64,000 nt of DNA from Periplaneta americana (GCF_040183065.1 NC_091124.1:91112001-91176000), one strand, 5' to 3'; positions 12,845 to 24,891 are shown, counted from the first letter of the stretch. Notes: generated from the letters alone by a model not told the origin. Numbers and translations: made by a program.

Positions 12845-13262
12845 CGATTAGAGGTGCAGTAAAAAGATTCAAAGAAAAGCAGTTTCCGTAGGAAGCCTGG
12901 ATCTGACCGAAGATGGAAAACTACAGTCCGTGCTGCAGATTTTAAGAAATCGTCATACAACCTCGGAAGCCCGAAATTCAGTCCAGAGTATAATGGTGTC
13001 ATCACAGCGTGAGAGGACAGTTCGGAGAAGTAAAGGGAAAGTAGATTCAAAGTCATGCCGAACTGTAACTGGTCCACCATTGATCCCAGATCATTGAGCA
13101 TCCCCTCTTCGATTTGCCGGTGAAAGTGTGAAATGGAGAAAGGAGAAGTGGAGCAAAAGTACTGTTCTCCGATGATTCTAGATTCTCCTGGAGACCACGA
13201 GATGGCAGAATTTGGAGGCGAGCAGGAGAGCGTTGTGTAACATGTGCTCCCTTCGACATGCA
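12845..13262 (+). pseudogene. Tc1-like transposase fragment
   Basis: Plus-strand reading shows VSSQRERTVRR (second helix-turn-helix region), then RFAGESVKWRKEKWSK, then after a frameshift near 13,160 VLFSDDSRFSWRPRDGRIW. This is the conserved block around the first-half catalytic Asp of Tc1-type DDE transposases (usually FSDES.F). A stop lies near 13,098. The rest of the catalytic domain is missing. A LINE is inserted at its 3' boundary. Intact relatives cut and paste DNA at TA sites. This copy is dead. Confidence 0.75.
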
Positions 13263-13269
13263 TTTAACT

Positions 13270-14202
13270 TACTTACAAATGGCTTTTAAGGGACCCACAG
13301 GTTCACTGACGCTCTCATATAAGCCCGCCATCAGTTCCTACCCTATGCAAGATTAATCCAATCTCTATCATCATCTCACACCTTCCTCCAAATCCATTTT
13401 AATATTATCCTCCCATCTACGTCTCGGCCTCCCCAAAGGTCTTTTCCCTCCGGTCTCCCAACTAACACTCTATATGCATTTCTGGATTCGCTCATACGTG
13501 CTACATGCTCTCCCCATCTCAAACGTCTAGATTTAATGTTCCTAATTATGTCAGGTGAAGAATACAATGCGTGCAGTTCTGCGTTGTGTAACTTTCTCCA
13601 TTCTCCTGTAACTTCATCCCTCTTAGTCTCAAATGTTTTCCTATGAACCTTATTCTCAAATACCCTTAACCTCTGTTCCTCTCTCAAAGTGAGAGTCCAA
13701 GTTTCACAACCATACAGAACAACCGGTAATATAACTCTTTATAAATTCTAACTTTCAGCATTTCCCATATTTATTCTGCGTTTAATTTCCTCTCGAGCGT
13801 CATTTATATTTTGTTACTGTTGCGCCAAGACATTTGAATTTTACCACCTCTTCGAAGGATAAATCTCCAATTTTTATGTTTCCATTTCGTATAATATTCT
13901 GGTCACTAGACATAGTCATATACTTTGTCTTTTCGGGATTTACTTCCAAACCTATCGCTTTACTTGATTCAAGTAAAATTTCCGTGTTTTCCCTTATTGT
14001 ATTGATTCGTAACAAGCTGGTTTTTACGGTGATAGGTTGTTAGCCCTTCGCCCAACCAAAAAGCTGGTGGACCACCCTTTATCGGCTGTCCACGACTGCT
14101 TATTCAATGCATTCGCAGCTACCTCCATATCTGGAGGCCGTCTCCTCTATCCGCAAACTGAGGACGCGCCATGCCGTGGTGATAGGGACCCATAATACAT
14201 GA
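13270..14202 (-). mobile_element. LINE insertion, internally deleted, with 15-bp target duplication
   Basis: Identical 15-bp repeats GACATGCATTTAACT at 13,255-13,269 and 14,203-14,217 flank the element. On minus it encodes a reverse-transcriptase C-terminal region (GLEVNPEKTKYMTMSSDQN, then IKIGDLSFEEV). After a deletion it continues with the C-terminal block EEQRLRVFENKV, WRKLHNAELHALYSSPDI, SRRLRW and YRVLVGRPEGK. The 5' 160 bp (14,040-14,202) are not recognisable as reverse transcriptase. The 3' end is a GTAAGTAAGTTAA-type tail at 13,270. The same family occurs at 21,528, 42,665 and 46,890, and I recall it as very abundant in Periplaneta. Confidence 0.88.
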
Positions 14203-14217
14203 GACATGCATTTAACT

Positions 14218-15429
14218 ACTATTATTACCATCTATTTTTTAAAGTGTAGAATTTTGTCTTTATTAATCTTTACTGCTCGTTTCCCGATGGAAGCCATAAT
14301 GAAGATTTTTTTCACCCAAAAATGTATCACACTTATTCCAGATTCGACACTCAGTCTTTGTTTCGGAACACAAATATGACAGTTACTTGAAGCCTAAGGT
14401 CAACAAAATGCATTACATTATTTAAGGTGATCCTTACTTCTAAACAGTTTGAGACATTCTGCATCAAACCACGAACAACATAGCAGAAGAACACATATAA
14501 TTTCGGTACAGAAAGTTCTCTCTAAATACTTCGGTTTCCTTGCCATGGTCCATATCATTTCACCGACGCTGAACAGCCCATGCAATTTATAAAGGTCGTT
14601 AAATATAGACCAACGTACCTATTTCTCTGCCCCTTCCCTTCGCAAGCACGCAGGACACTTTATCAACCATTATTTGGGTAGTGTTTATGGCAGAAACCGT
14701 CAAAACGTTGACGGTGCAATGCACTCCTTGTGTAACATATTTTAATTCAGTTCGACTGACACGAACTTTATATAAATAAACATGAACCCGTCGGATTGTG
14801 CAGCCGGGGCGGAATATATATTCCGGCGGCGACGGTGGCGGCGACGCAAGGGGCAGGTAAATCCGTGGAGATTAAAGCACGCAGTTCCCATATATTAGAG
14901 AACAGGCTAATACTCGTAAATTATCGCATCACGGATTATTATTTTATACTCGTCCGGCGAGCGGCCCCTCTACTGGGATTTACTGCACACATATGACTGC
15001 GAATTGAAGCCGTCTTTATGTAAAAATTTCTAACTGTTATAATTATATCGACTGCAAAATATATTATTTATCTCTAGTATGTGCAGCGAAATTGTTGCAA
15101 ACCAGTTGGATTTATGTTCACGTTGTTTGTTCGGTCGTTTTGCACGTCGAGGATATTATAATAGTGCTCACATCCCTGCATGCAAGCAGATAATAATGTA
15201 AACACCATGTAACAATAGGCTAATAAGCGGGAAACTCCAGATAAATGAACCACTTCTTGTGGAAGCTCGTCAGTAACAAGCCTGCCCCCCACAAGTTGAT
15301 TCGCAAGTTCGGAAACTTCGGAATTGGCAACTAGGAGCCCGATCACAGTGAATACATGAAAAACATACAAAACGGAAGCCACAAGAGGGCAGATAATTAC
15401 TAATTAATAAATATTTATTATTATTGTTA
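14218..15429. other. unassigned DNA
   Basis: No gene recognised. A short CpG-rich patch lies at 14,805-14,865, next to a small GGAATATATATTCC palindrome. Confidence 0.45.
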
Positions 15430-15444
15430 TTATTAATTTATTAT

Positions 15445-15750
15445 AGGCGGCCGGGTAGCACAGTTGGTAGAGCAGCTGGCTACGGACTGGAAGGTCCGGG
15501 GTTCGATCCCAGGTGGTGACAGGATTTTTTCTCGTTGCCAAACTTTCAGAACGGCCCCGAGGTTCACTCAGCCTCCTATAAAATTGAGTACCGGGTCTTT
15601 CCCGGGGGTAAAAGGCGGTCAGAGCGTGGTGCCGACCACACCACCTCATTCTAGTGCCGAGGTCACGGAAAGCATGGGGCTCTACCTCCATGCCCCCCAA
15701 GTGCCTTCATGGCATGTTACGGGGATACCTTTACCTTTTTTACCTTTTTT
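15445..15750 (+). mobile_element. tRNA-derived SINE with 15-bp target duplication
   Basis: The 15-bp repeats TTATTAATTTATTAT at 15,430-15,444 and 15,751-15,765 flank the element exactly. The head has an RNA polymerase III A box (TAGCACAGTTGGTAG) and B box (GGTTCGATCCC), placed as in a tRNA. The body ends with two or three TTACCTTTTTT repeats that serve as the tail. Open frames across it on both strands are incidental. It is non-autonomous and would be mobilised by a LINE. Confidence 0.92.
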
Positions 15751-15776
15751 TTATTAATTTATTATTGTTTTATTAC

Positions 15777-18230
15777 TAGGGCCGTGACATCGATATATTT
15801 GTATTAGTCTGAGGTGAACATACGACGCCCCGCACTGAATGTAATCGACGTGTTTCAAGTACAGCCAGCGGAAGTGAATTTGACACACGCCTAAGCAAGC
15901 ATGTTCCGTGTTTTATATACGATTATTGCTTATTATAAAATCAAGACAATACAATAATTGTATATAAGGGTTAATAATATCGGAAAGGTCTAAAATGATA
16001 GTGAGGTTGGGAATAATTGTTGGAAATCATACTTAAATTGTCACAAATGTGGTGAAACATAAGTTTGAAAAGATTTTTTTTTTTTATCTAGAGTTCTGCA
16101 TTACAGTTTTAGAATGCCGAAAATGTATAGCCTATGGCGTATAATTTTGCTTTTTCTATATTTAACTGTTACATTAATTTATTTATCACATCAATTTCGT
16201 ACCTTACTTTTCTTGCATGTTGTTCGCTTAGTTTCGGTTCCCGCTGCAATAAACAACAACATTCATTTTCAAAGTTTCAAATGAAAATGACTGCCGAGTG
16301 TCTGATAGTAGGTATAACCTTGCATGCGGAAAAACTGCATTCAACATCGACTGAAACCAAGGGCGCATATGTAAAATATTTCATATTATCGATTTCATTT
16401 CTACATCACACAGTAATACAAAAAAAACCGGTGGTTTCAATTCATTATGCAAAATTGCAAAAATTTATCATATGATAAATGCGATTGTTATAGACTTGAT
16501 GTAAAAATGAAATTGATGATGTGAAATATTTTACATATGCGTCCTTGGTTTCAGCCAATGTTGAACACAGTTTTTCCTCATACAAGGTTATACTATCCGA
16601 CACTCAGCGGACATTTTCATTTGAAACTCTAAAAATTAGTATTGTTGTTTATTGCAGCAGGAACCGAAACTAAGCGAACAACATGCGAGAAAAGTAAGGT
16701 ACGAAATTGATGCGACTATTTCGTTTATATGACGTCATTCCATTTTCGACCAATGAAGTGTAATGAAATTTTGAATTCCAACCAATCACAGTCACACTTT
16801 GCGATAATTTTTGCAGCTAGATTTATCGCTATCAATTTATCGCATGGTCGTTCTTTTGTTTAATCGTTGTCGCCAACTGTTTCCCCGTAAATGGATGATC
16901 ATGAATACATTAAGATGCAACTACACGGCTAAACTTTTCTTTCAACTTTAAAGCAATGAATGCAAGATTGACATTTAATATTAACTAATATATTTACGCA
17001 GTGAAGACGACGTTCAAAACGGCGCACCATGTAGACACAAAATCTTCATACATCTTAATTGAACGTACCTTTTAAACTTGATTCTTTCAATATTCTTCCC
17101 AGATTGCACGCATACGCGATTGGAATGTTGAACTGTGTAGATGCAGCTTTAGTTCCGTTACACACTACAGCGAGAAAGCGTTTGTCGAGCTATAAAAAAT
17201 GCTTTCGTGTAGCACTGATTCTAAGTAACGGTCGATATAAGGCACAGCTGATATTGATCCTGGTCCCAAAGACAACTTAACCTATAATTGTACCTATAAA
17301 ATTTATATTTTGTGAATGAAATTACACAATTAATAGAAAGTCAGATGTTCAAATTTATGTAACATCATCGCATATCAAACCCAAAGACTTTGCATAGTAA
17401 TAATAAGGTCTTTGATCAAACTGCCTTCCGTATGGCGTAATAAAATTCTTGTTTTAATTAGGCCTATCTATATACAGATGGCTTCACTGTGTAGCAATAT
17501 GTCTCGCTGTGAATACATAAGCATTGGTATATAGCTGTCCCCACTGTTACTGTTAAAATAAATTATGATTTCAGCAGATAATGAAAATGTATAAGAGAAA
17601 AGTGCAGTACATGTAATTAACATTGTTAAACCTATATTTCGCTTTTCGCAATTGGCATTACTGAATAATAGCATCGAATTTCTTTATTACAGTAATCGAT
17701 ATTCATCTACGAGTATGTCAACTTTACAATGTCTGAATAGATTAAGTATTCGTTAATATACAATTATTAATATTTTGTGATCGAATTTTAGGGATATATT
17801 ATTTACATTTATATTTTATTCACGAAACAGTCCTAATAAATGTAACAGTTAAATACAGAGAAAGCAAAATTGTACGCCTATAAGTTTTCGGCATTCTAAA
17901 ACTGTAATACAAAACTCTAAATAAAAAAAAAAACCACCTTTTCAGACTTATGTTTTACCACATTTGTGACAATTTAAGTATGATTTCCAACAATTATTCT
18001 TTCTCAACCTCACCAGCAGTTCAGACCTTTCCGATATTAACCCTTATATACAATGATTGTATTGTCTTGATTTTATAACATGCAATAATCGTATACAAAA
18101 CACGGAATGTGCTTGGTTAGGCGTGTGTCAAATTCGCTTCCGCTGCCTGTACTTGAAACACCGACTACATTCTGACCGGCGTCTTATGTTCACCTCAGAC
18201 TAATACAAATATACCGATGTCACTGCCCTA
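15777..18230. mobile_element. hAT-type non-autonomous element with ~390-bp inverted ends
   Basis: The 8-bp duplications TTTATTAC at 15,769-15,776 and 18,231-18,238 are identical. Termini are TAGGGCCGTGACATCG on the left and the complement of TAGGGCAGTGACATCG on the right. The inverted ends stay alignable for about 390 bp (15,777-16,170 against 17,838-18,230), far longer than usual hAT ends. The interior holds a second, nested palindrome (16,186-16,715). No transposase was recognised in any frame, and frames at 16,134 and 17,059 match nothing. An 8-bp duplication with TA-G ends supports the hAT superfamily. Confidence 0.87.
16186..16715. repeat. nested 530-bp palindrome inside the hAT-type element
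   Basis: Left arm 16,186-16,395 and right arm about 16,498-16,715 are reverse complements at roughly 85-90% by eye. Shared blocks include TTCGTACCTTACTTTTCT, GCATGTTGTTCGCTTAG and GCATATGTAAAATATTTCA. No clear target duplication. It may be a separate MITE that jumped into the larger element. Confidence 0.8.
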
Positions 18231-18238
18231 TTTATTAC

Positions 18239-18984
18239 TACTGCTGACACATTACTTTTATTTTTATATTTCACCCTTAGCAAAGGGAATCAATTTTCTT
18301 TGCACTAATTAGAATAAACAGTAAGATACTGAAAGGTATTCGAAAGGAGACGTATCGTTACAGGACAACATAAAATTTTCCTCAACTCGAAACTATGATG
18401 ATTTTATAGAATGCAATGAAAGAATTTATTTTTCGTATGACGTAAGGTTTTTGTTACACACTAGAACCCCTCTTTCTGGTAAAGCACGCTGGGTTGAACT
18501 TTATACAGAAAACTAATGCACTTTTCCAACTTTATTACACGTTTTATGACATGTTTCCTGTTTATATTATCTGAAAAATGTCAGTACTGTCATCTAGTAC
18601 TTATCTTGGCATATACTGAACTTTTGCGAGGTTTAGTATAGCAGTTTAATATGTTAGAAAGTATTGCTGTTATCTGTGATGTAATATAATAGGAACAGTG
18701 AAATGGTGCATTGTACAGTTACCATTATGTAATAGGTTTAGGATTCATGACGTCACATTTAGTGACAATACATACACGCCACGTCACGTCAATATGTGTG
18801 TATTATCCGAACCTGTTCTGTTGTGTGTGGCGAACACACCTTGACGAATTTCAGAACGCAGCTGTTTCTAGCGTTTTTGTGTGGGAAAGGAAACATCAAG
18901 TTATGCAATTTCTCCTATCATTGTAGTGGAAGACATGCCTGGCTAGTTATTCGGTGCAGAAACTGTCTGCAACTTTTTTCCTGA
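18239..18984. other. unassigned DNA
   Basis: Nothing recognised before the mariner-like fragment. Frames at 18,711-18,984 overlap degraded upstream parts of that relic at best. Confidence 0.4.
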
Positions 18985-19250
18985 ACGCATCATTTCACGA
19001 TTTGGAGACATCAATTGGCCCCCAAGATCACCTGATCTGACGATACCCCACTATTCCCTGTGGAGCTATATGAAAAGTAAAGAGTATCGTAATAGGCCAC
19101 ATCCCATCATGGAATTAAAAGAAAGTACAGGCCTAACCAATGAAATTAGAGCCATTGATTCCGCTGTATTCAGACGTATGAGGATCTTTCGAAGTAGATT
19201 GCAAGAATGTGTTGTATGTCATGTAGGTTATTTAATGAATGTAATTTGAA
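18985..19250 (+). pseudogene. mariner-like transposase C-terminal fragment
   Basis: Plus-strand reading gives WPPRSPDLTIPHYSLWSY, then MKSKEYRNRPHPIMELKE, then EIRAIDSAVFRRM and a stop. This is the C-terminal catalytic region of mariner-like DDE transposases, where WPPRSPDLTPxD normally contains the last catalytic Asp. Here the expected D is replaced (IPHYS), so even this part is non-functional. The N-terminal two thirds are absent. It is probably the same broad family as the relic at 3713-4320. Confidence 0.8.
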
Positions 19251-19837
19251 AAAAAAAGTACAGATTAATAAATTTCATTGTACTGGACCTATCTTTTTCT
19301 TTTAATTCGACTCAGTGTCCTACAATAAATTCCTGTAATAATAAAGTTAAGACAAAAAAAAAAAATTCTATAAGTAAGATGTAAAGTGGGCGACCAGACA
19401 CAAGCTGTGTGTATCAGTAATATACAATATGTGCATTATGTTCCCGACATTTGAGAGGTTGGTTACATGTTACCATCCTTCAGTCCTGTTTGCTGTTTTG
19501 ATGATATGGATAGAACAGAAGATGGACCATGTCTTGGTCGGTCTTTTATTTATATTTAACGGGATTAATGGCTTTTCTTCAAAAACAAACCTACCATATT
19601 GTATTCAGATTTACCTAGAGTCATGAGGTCTATTAAGCACAGTGATTCCCTCCTGCAAAATATACCCCGAATAAGTAAACGTCGAACAGCTCTTCTCTTA
19701 AGGCCAGCCTTTCCTTCACACTTAACTCTGATTCTGGATTTCTAGAACCCTAGAAGATCCATTTAATTTCAAAATCAGAATTAAAGATCTCGGAAGAGAT
19801 CTATATTTCAAGGCAACCAGAACTATTAGGTTCTTGA

Positions 19838-20554
19838 TAGAGATGAACAAAACTAACTGCCGCTCTCGCTCGCTGTGTTCGTTGCATTTGTATTTCGAGT
19901 CTCGTTTCGTCACTCCCGCACGTCTCGAGTCTCGGTCATCACTCCCGAAATAGCACCCGGTCGGCGAGGAAAAACTTCGCAACCCCGAACAATATACATC
20001 ATTGAAACAAACAACATTAGACCTATAAATGTTTAAATGAGACAAAACGACAAAACAGAACAGTATCTTAATTATCAAAATGTTCTGGTTCTACCATATG
20101 ATATTACCTATGGTTACATAAATAGAAAAAAAAATCTCAAATAAATTTGTATTTCTAAGAAAGACAAAACATAACGTTAATATCTTTTAGTTGAGATTGT
20201 ACACTTGATCCCAAGGATATGAAAAGAAAATTCCTAGCCTTTTAATAAGGGCCTAGTAATTAAACAAAGATTGGGAAATGGACCATTATACACCAAAAGA
20301 CAAAGGTGAAGCTTCAAATAGGCCACTTGACTGTTCATACACACGTAACAATTGCCAAAGCAGATAAAAGTTCAGTCAGGTACAAACAACTGTGGTGAAT
20401 CAAGGCTGCTTGATGTTCGGGACTTCGGGAGTGATCAATCTCGACGTCTCGAAACACTCACAAGCAGTCCCCACGTCAACGACGCGACGTACACAACACT
20501 GCCGTGCGGGTTCTCGGCCTTGCGGGCGCCGTCAGTCCTCGTTGTTCATCTCTA
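19838..20554. mobile_element. hAT MITE (717 bp) with 8-bp target duplication
   Basis: The 8-bp repeats GTTCTTGA at 19,830-19,837 and 20,555-20,562 are identical. Termini are TAGAGATGAACAA on the left and TTGTTCATCTCTA on the right, a perfect 13-bp inverted pair. The ends are GC-richer than the AT-rich middle. There is no transposase, so it would need one supplied in trans by a hAT relative. Confidence 0.92.
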
Positions 20555-20562
20555 GTTCTTGA

Positions 20563-21527
20563 CCATAAAGACTGCATCCTTTATATCACGGTACTACAGT
20601 ACTTGTCTTTCGAAAGACTCATCACAGCCAGTCACATTTGTTTCTTAAAAGGATAAACTTGTTTACTGTAGTGACGTAAATGGGTTTTATGTCTTTACGT
20701 AGGCAAATATTCGAGGTAAGTGGCGTCTCTTCATAGACTCCTCCAAGTTTAAAAGCCGTAATACTACACAATGGGAATGTTTATCTTTCGCTACCAGTGG
20801 CTTACGAGTACGCTGTGAATATGAAAGAAACATAACAGGGATAAGTATTCTACTGATATTTCAAACATTACGAGTAAATAACAAGTAGGCTATGTGGGGA
20901 CCTGGGAGTCATGGGACATTGGAATGCTACTAGGGTATATAAGTACGAAGTTTTACTGTTGGTCACCACGTAAAATTTCACATTTTCATCCAAATTCCGA
21001 AGTTTCAACTAATACACGATGTATAGTTCGATGAAGGGATTACGTTTTGTACTTCAAATAGACTCTTCCCCGACAATCGAAAGTTTTCCGTAGCAGTGTG
21101 TGCTTTATCGATCATTGTTATTTCAAAGTCTTCGGGTAGTGCAGTTCTTCAATTTCATCAGCAAATCCCTATTTAGGTTTTTTTTAAATTCTCGTCCAGT
21201 GTGAAGTTTTAAGATCAACATGTCTGGATGATTATTTACAAAATGTATCTGTTACGATATCATCACCTTAATATATTTTTACGCCTCTAATTGTTAAAGA
21301 ACGACATAGCGGTATTTAAATCGTCACTGCGACACTTTTATTAAACTAGTTTAATATGGAATCGAATATTCGATTAGTAACTCTTCAACATTACGATGTC
21401 GATTCATGTATTCTTTTTATGCTTCATTTCGCAACCAGATGTGATAAGTTTATTTGTGCATTGAAGATCGACTTCTTCCAGATATATGACAAGTGCTGAC
21501 TAATAATAATAATATCAATAATAAAAA
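20563..21527. other. unassigned DNA
   Basis: No gene or classified repeat seen. Confidence 0.45.
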
Positions 21528-22022
21528 AATCTGAAAGTTAGAATTTATAAAACAGTTATATTACAGGTTGTTCTGTATGGTTGTGAAACTTGGACTCTCA
21601 CTTTGAGAGAGGAACAGAGATTAAGGGTGTTTGAGAAGAAGGTCCTTAGGAAAATATTTGAGGCTAAAAGGGATCAAGTTATAAGAGAATGGAGAAAGTT
21701 ACACAACGCAGAACTGCACTCATTGTATTCTTCACCTGACATAATTAGGAACATTAAATCCAGACGTTTGAGATGGGCAGGGCATGTAGCACGTATGGGC
21801 GAATCCAGAAATGCATATAGAGTGTTAGTTGGGAGGCCAGAGGGAAAAAGACCTTTGGGGAGGCCGAGACGTAGATGGGAGGATAATATTAAAATCGATT
21901 TGAGGGAGGTGGGATATGATGATAGAGACTGGATTAATCTTGCATAGAACAGGGACCGATGACGGGCTTACGTGAGGGCGGTAATGAACCTGCGGATTCC
22001 TTAAAAGCCATTTGTAAGTTAG

Positions 22023-22026
<4 letters not shown>
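21528..22026 (+). pseudogene. LINE 3' fragment, best-preserved copy of the family
   Basis: A 115-codon open stretch (21,603-21,947) encodes the conserved C-terminus EEQRLRVFEKKVLRKIFEAK, WRKLHNAELHSLYSSPDI, SRRLRWAGHVARMGESRN, GRPEGKRPLGRPRRRWEDN and GYDDRDWINLA. An upstream frame holds an ETWTLTLREE-type motif. This block follows the reverse transcriptase in many non-LTR elements. The copy is 5'-truncated to about 500 bp. Its 3' tail GTAAGTTAGTAAGT runs straight into an ATT microsatellite. It matches the minus-strand copies at 13,270 and 46,890. Confidence 0.9.

Positions 22027-22072
<46 letters not shown>
22027..22072. repeat. (ATT)n microsatellite at a LINE 3' end
   Basis: Fifteen ATT units directly abut the LINE tail. 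Confidence 0.97.
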
Positions 22073-22404
22073 AGCGTATACGAATGCCATTATATTGGGT
22101 TCGAAATCCCTCATCGTTGTCAAAGTGATACTGTGTTGTCTTATGCAAAGGCCGAAGAAAATCCTACCATAGGCTTATGTGAATATGGAAAACATCAATA
22201 AGACAATGCAGATGAGACAAATGTATTACTATCATTATTTTCATTAAGCCCACCATAATTATCCATAAGGCTTAACATCTCGCAATCCCTTCACTCAGAC
22301 CAGAAACGTTGCAATAACAGAGTCTTTCGAAGAAAGGGTGTGCTACTTAAATATTAAGTACCGTAACTGAAAACTTTCATTTTACTAATGGCGGGTACTT
22401 GACT

Positions 22405-22660
22405 GTTGATCATTCAGACATAAAAAGCCAGTTGTGTAGACCAATTTACAGACAGAGTCGTTGCCCGGGGTGCGCCATAGGAGGCTGGTCTACGCTGCAC
22501 CCGCAATGAGATGAGATGAGACGATGGAGATTTCTGAGATGCCACAGGGGAACCTGGACTACGAGCTTATTCAACACAATCCATAAATCTAGGGTACGTC
22601 GGGGATCGAAGTCGGGTCCACAGGATTATGAGTCCAGCGCTCCAGCCACTGGAGACTAAC
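22405..22660 (-). mobile_element. tRNA-derived SINE
   Basis: On minus, the head (about 22,590-22,655) reads TGGCTGGAGCGCTGGACTC, with a CTCATAATC anticodon-loop-like block and a CTTCGATCCCC B box, giving a tRNA-Met/Ile-like fold. The body follows with a TGCGGGTGCAGCGTAGACC block and CGCACCCCGGGCAACGACTC, and ends near GGTCTACACAACTGGC. Two degraded ATGAG repeats lie in the body. I recall this SINE from cockroach sequence. No target duplication found. Confidence 0.72.
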
Positions 22661-23689
22661 TGGAAACTTGTAAGGCTGAAGATGTATACACATTTCATTT
22701 TTAGTGAAAAGGTGTAGGCACTCAGACATAGAGTAGAAGAAGCCAAACACGTAGAGCTGCATAGCCCCGGGACGCAGTAGTGTAGTCTAGCTCCGGAGAC
22801 ATTAACTTCAGCGATCTCCATTAACTGTCAATTGCTGTCTTCTATTTATGAAGAAAGTTGATCCGCAGTATCTATTTATCACGCAACACAATTTTCTTCT
22901 TTAAAATGCATAGGCCGGCACTGTCAATATAATACGACAGTTGTGGAATGGTACTATAAGGAGAAATCTATGTAGGATGCTCTAAGACGACGTGAAAACA
23001 GACAATTTGTTAATAAAAAGAAACATCGATGCATCTCATCGAATTCTGACTTTTTGGATTATAAATAAGGTCCGGATGTTTGGTAAAATGCCTTTTTTTA
23101 CTGGGTGGAAGTAAATCATTATTTGCATATGATTTGGAGTAAATCAAAGTGATAAGGCCAATTTCTATTTTGCCTTTTTAAGGTGTTTCTTGCTAATGAA
23201 TGCCTTTTTTGTCATTTTAAAGCAACATTTATTGTTTATTTGCAATTTTCGAATTAACTGTAATGTAATGTGTATGAAATTTAAATATTTGAAACAATGA
23301 CTAACTTTAATAACAACAGTAAATAAAAGTAATTTATTTCGGTGCTTAATCTGCTAACAATCGTGCTTTAATACTATTGGTGTAATATGGATAATGATCG
23401 ACAATCCACAGTTACAAATATAATAGGCTATTGTCATGTTTTCACGGAACCAAGAATCAGCTTTATAATTTTAAATACTAAGCTTGTTCTCATAGAAGTT
23501 GTCACGTAGCATTTCCAATTGTTTGCTTTCGTATTTTCAAATTTTACTGTTATAATTTTGTGCTACAGTACACGTGTTTATTACTGTAGGAGAAAGAAAT
23601 TTGAGTGAGGAACAGTCAGTTATTGTCGGGTGACAGAAGGTATAAATAAGATCGGTTAGCTAGCTAAACTGCCTAAATTCAGTAAACAA

Positions 23690-23776
23690 ATTGAAAAGTA
23701 AACTTCATGCTTACGTTAATGAATTTGGTGCCCATGTGTTTTCAACCGATGGATGGAACAGTTTTGTTATGTAGCC
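23690..23776 (+). pseudogene. CGGBP1-like BED-finger fragment of a hAT transposase
   Basis: Plus-strand reading gives KLHAYVNEFGAHVFSTDG before a stop. This resembles the start of the CGGBP1-like zinc-finger region of a hAT family (usually followed by a CxxC pair). The zinc-binding cysteines are not readable here, so it is a short relic. CGGBP1 itself is a domesticated vertebrate hAT-derived DNA-binding protein, which is the basis for the name. Confidence 0.6.
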
Positions 23777-23804
23777 AAAGTTTTGTGAAAAGACAGTTAA
23801 TTAC

Positions 23805-23808
23805 AAAA

Positions 23809-23848
<40 letters not shown>
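23805..23848. repeat. poly-A followed by (TA)n
   Basis: About 12 A then about 15 TA units, inside the hAT-like element. Confidence 0.95.
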
Positions 23849-23849
<1 letters not shown>

Positions 23850-24166
23850 ATAAGTTAGCATGTCACCTATGAAGTAAATATGTGAGTTATGTTGATATAA
23901 TTTAAATTTATTGCTAAAATATATTATGCCTTTTTAAAATGTATAATGCTTTCTTCAAAGATTATTGTGCCTTTTTTACGTTTTTAATGCCTTTTGTCCC
24001 TGCCTATTTTAACTATTATAAATTCCTAAACATCCGGGCTCTAGTTATAACTCTTTAAGAGGAATTTATTCAGCTGTATATTCCAGTTTACACCATCGCA
24101 TCGCAATACATTCAGTTACATTTTCCAGTTTACTACATCGAATTGCATTCTATTTTATTCCATTCT

Positions 24167-24167
24167 A

Positions 24168-24224
<57 letters not shown>

Positions 24225-24240
24225 GTTATTATTATTATCG

Positions 24241-24289
<49 letters not shown>
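24167..24289. repeat. (ATT)n microsatellite with interruptions
   Basis: About 120 bp of ATT interrupted by ATC and GTT units. Confidence 0.97.
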
Positions 24290-24716
24290 AGTTGATTTAT
24301 AGTCGCTTTAATTGCTTTTCTCGGTCTCGTTCTATGCACTTTCGTCTTTCGTGCTTTATGTAAACACGGCCAGGCTTCGACCCGGTAAATATACTTGTAA
24401 CTTATGCTACAAGAAAATTCGAAAATCCAACTCAAACATTCATCAATAAGCGGCTATTTCCAGGAATGCAACTCCCGCATATAACGAAAGCAGACCACTG
24501 TATTTTAACCATTTAAAAATTGCATCCCTATGTCAAAATGTCATGCGATGCCACTGCTCGACAGACTTTTTCGTCTCCAAAAGAAATGTTTAAAATGTTT
24601 CGGTCCGTTTTAAATTTGACCTCATGCATTAAAATATTAAGCATCTTACGTATTCCACTCTTGTAATGTGATTGTGGTGATGTAATTTTTATTTACTAAA
24701 TTGACTATGACATTAA

Positions 24717-24891
24717 AGGCTGGTTCACAATAAACCGGGAAAGGAAACGAGAGCGAAAATAATGTTAAAATAATTGTATTTAAATGTGAGTATTCACAAG
24801 TCAGTTAATTGTGAATTTAAATACATTTTAACAATATTTCCGTTCTCGTTCTCGTTGTCGTTTCCGTTACCGGTTTATTGTGAACCAGTCT
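24717..24891. mobile_element. PIF/Harbinger-like MITE, copy B (175 bp)
   Basis: The same termini as copy A at 11,904 (AGGCTGGTTCACAATAAACC and complement) are flanked by TAA at 24,714-24,716 and 24,892-24,894. The copy is almost entirely a palindrome, with matching GTATTTAAATGTGA and AATTTAAATAC arms meeting in the middle. It lacks the 400-bp interior of copy A. Confidence 0.85.

Larger units (their letters stand above)
23066..24043. mobile_element. hAT-like element (978 bp), degraded
   Basis: Inverted ends are TAAGGTCCGGATGTTTGG and the complement of TAGAGCCCGGATGTTTAGG. The flanking 8-mers ATTATAAA and GTTATAAC agree at six of eight positions, consistent with a decayed hAT target duplication. 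Both ends are followed inward by repeated TGCCTTTTT motifs. The interior contains a transposase trace (23,690-23,776) and a poly-A/TA tract at 23,805-23,848. Confidence 0.7.

Noticed and set aside
14810-14865. CpG island promoter
   Set aside because: Only about 50 bp, with no downstream gene or donor site.
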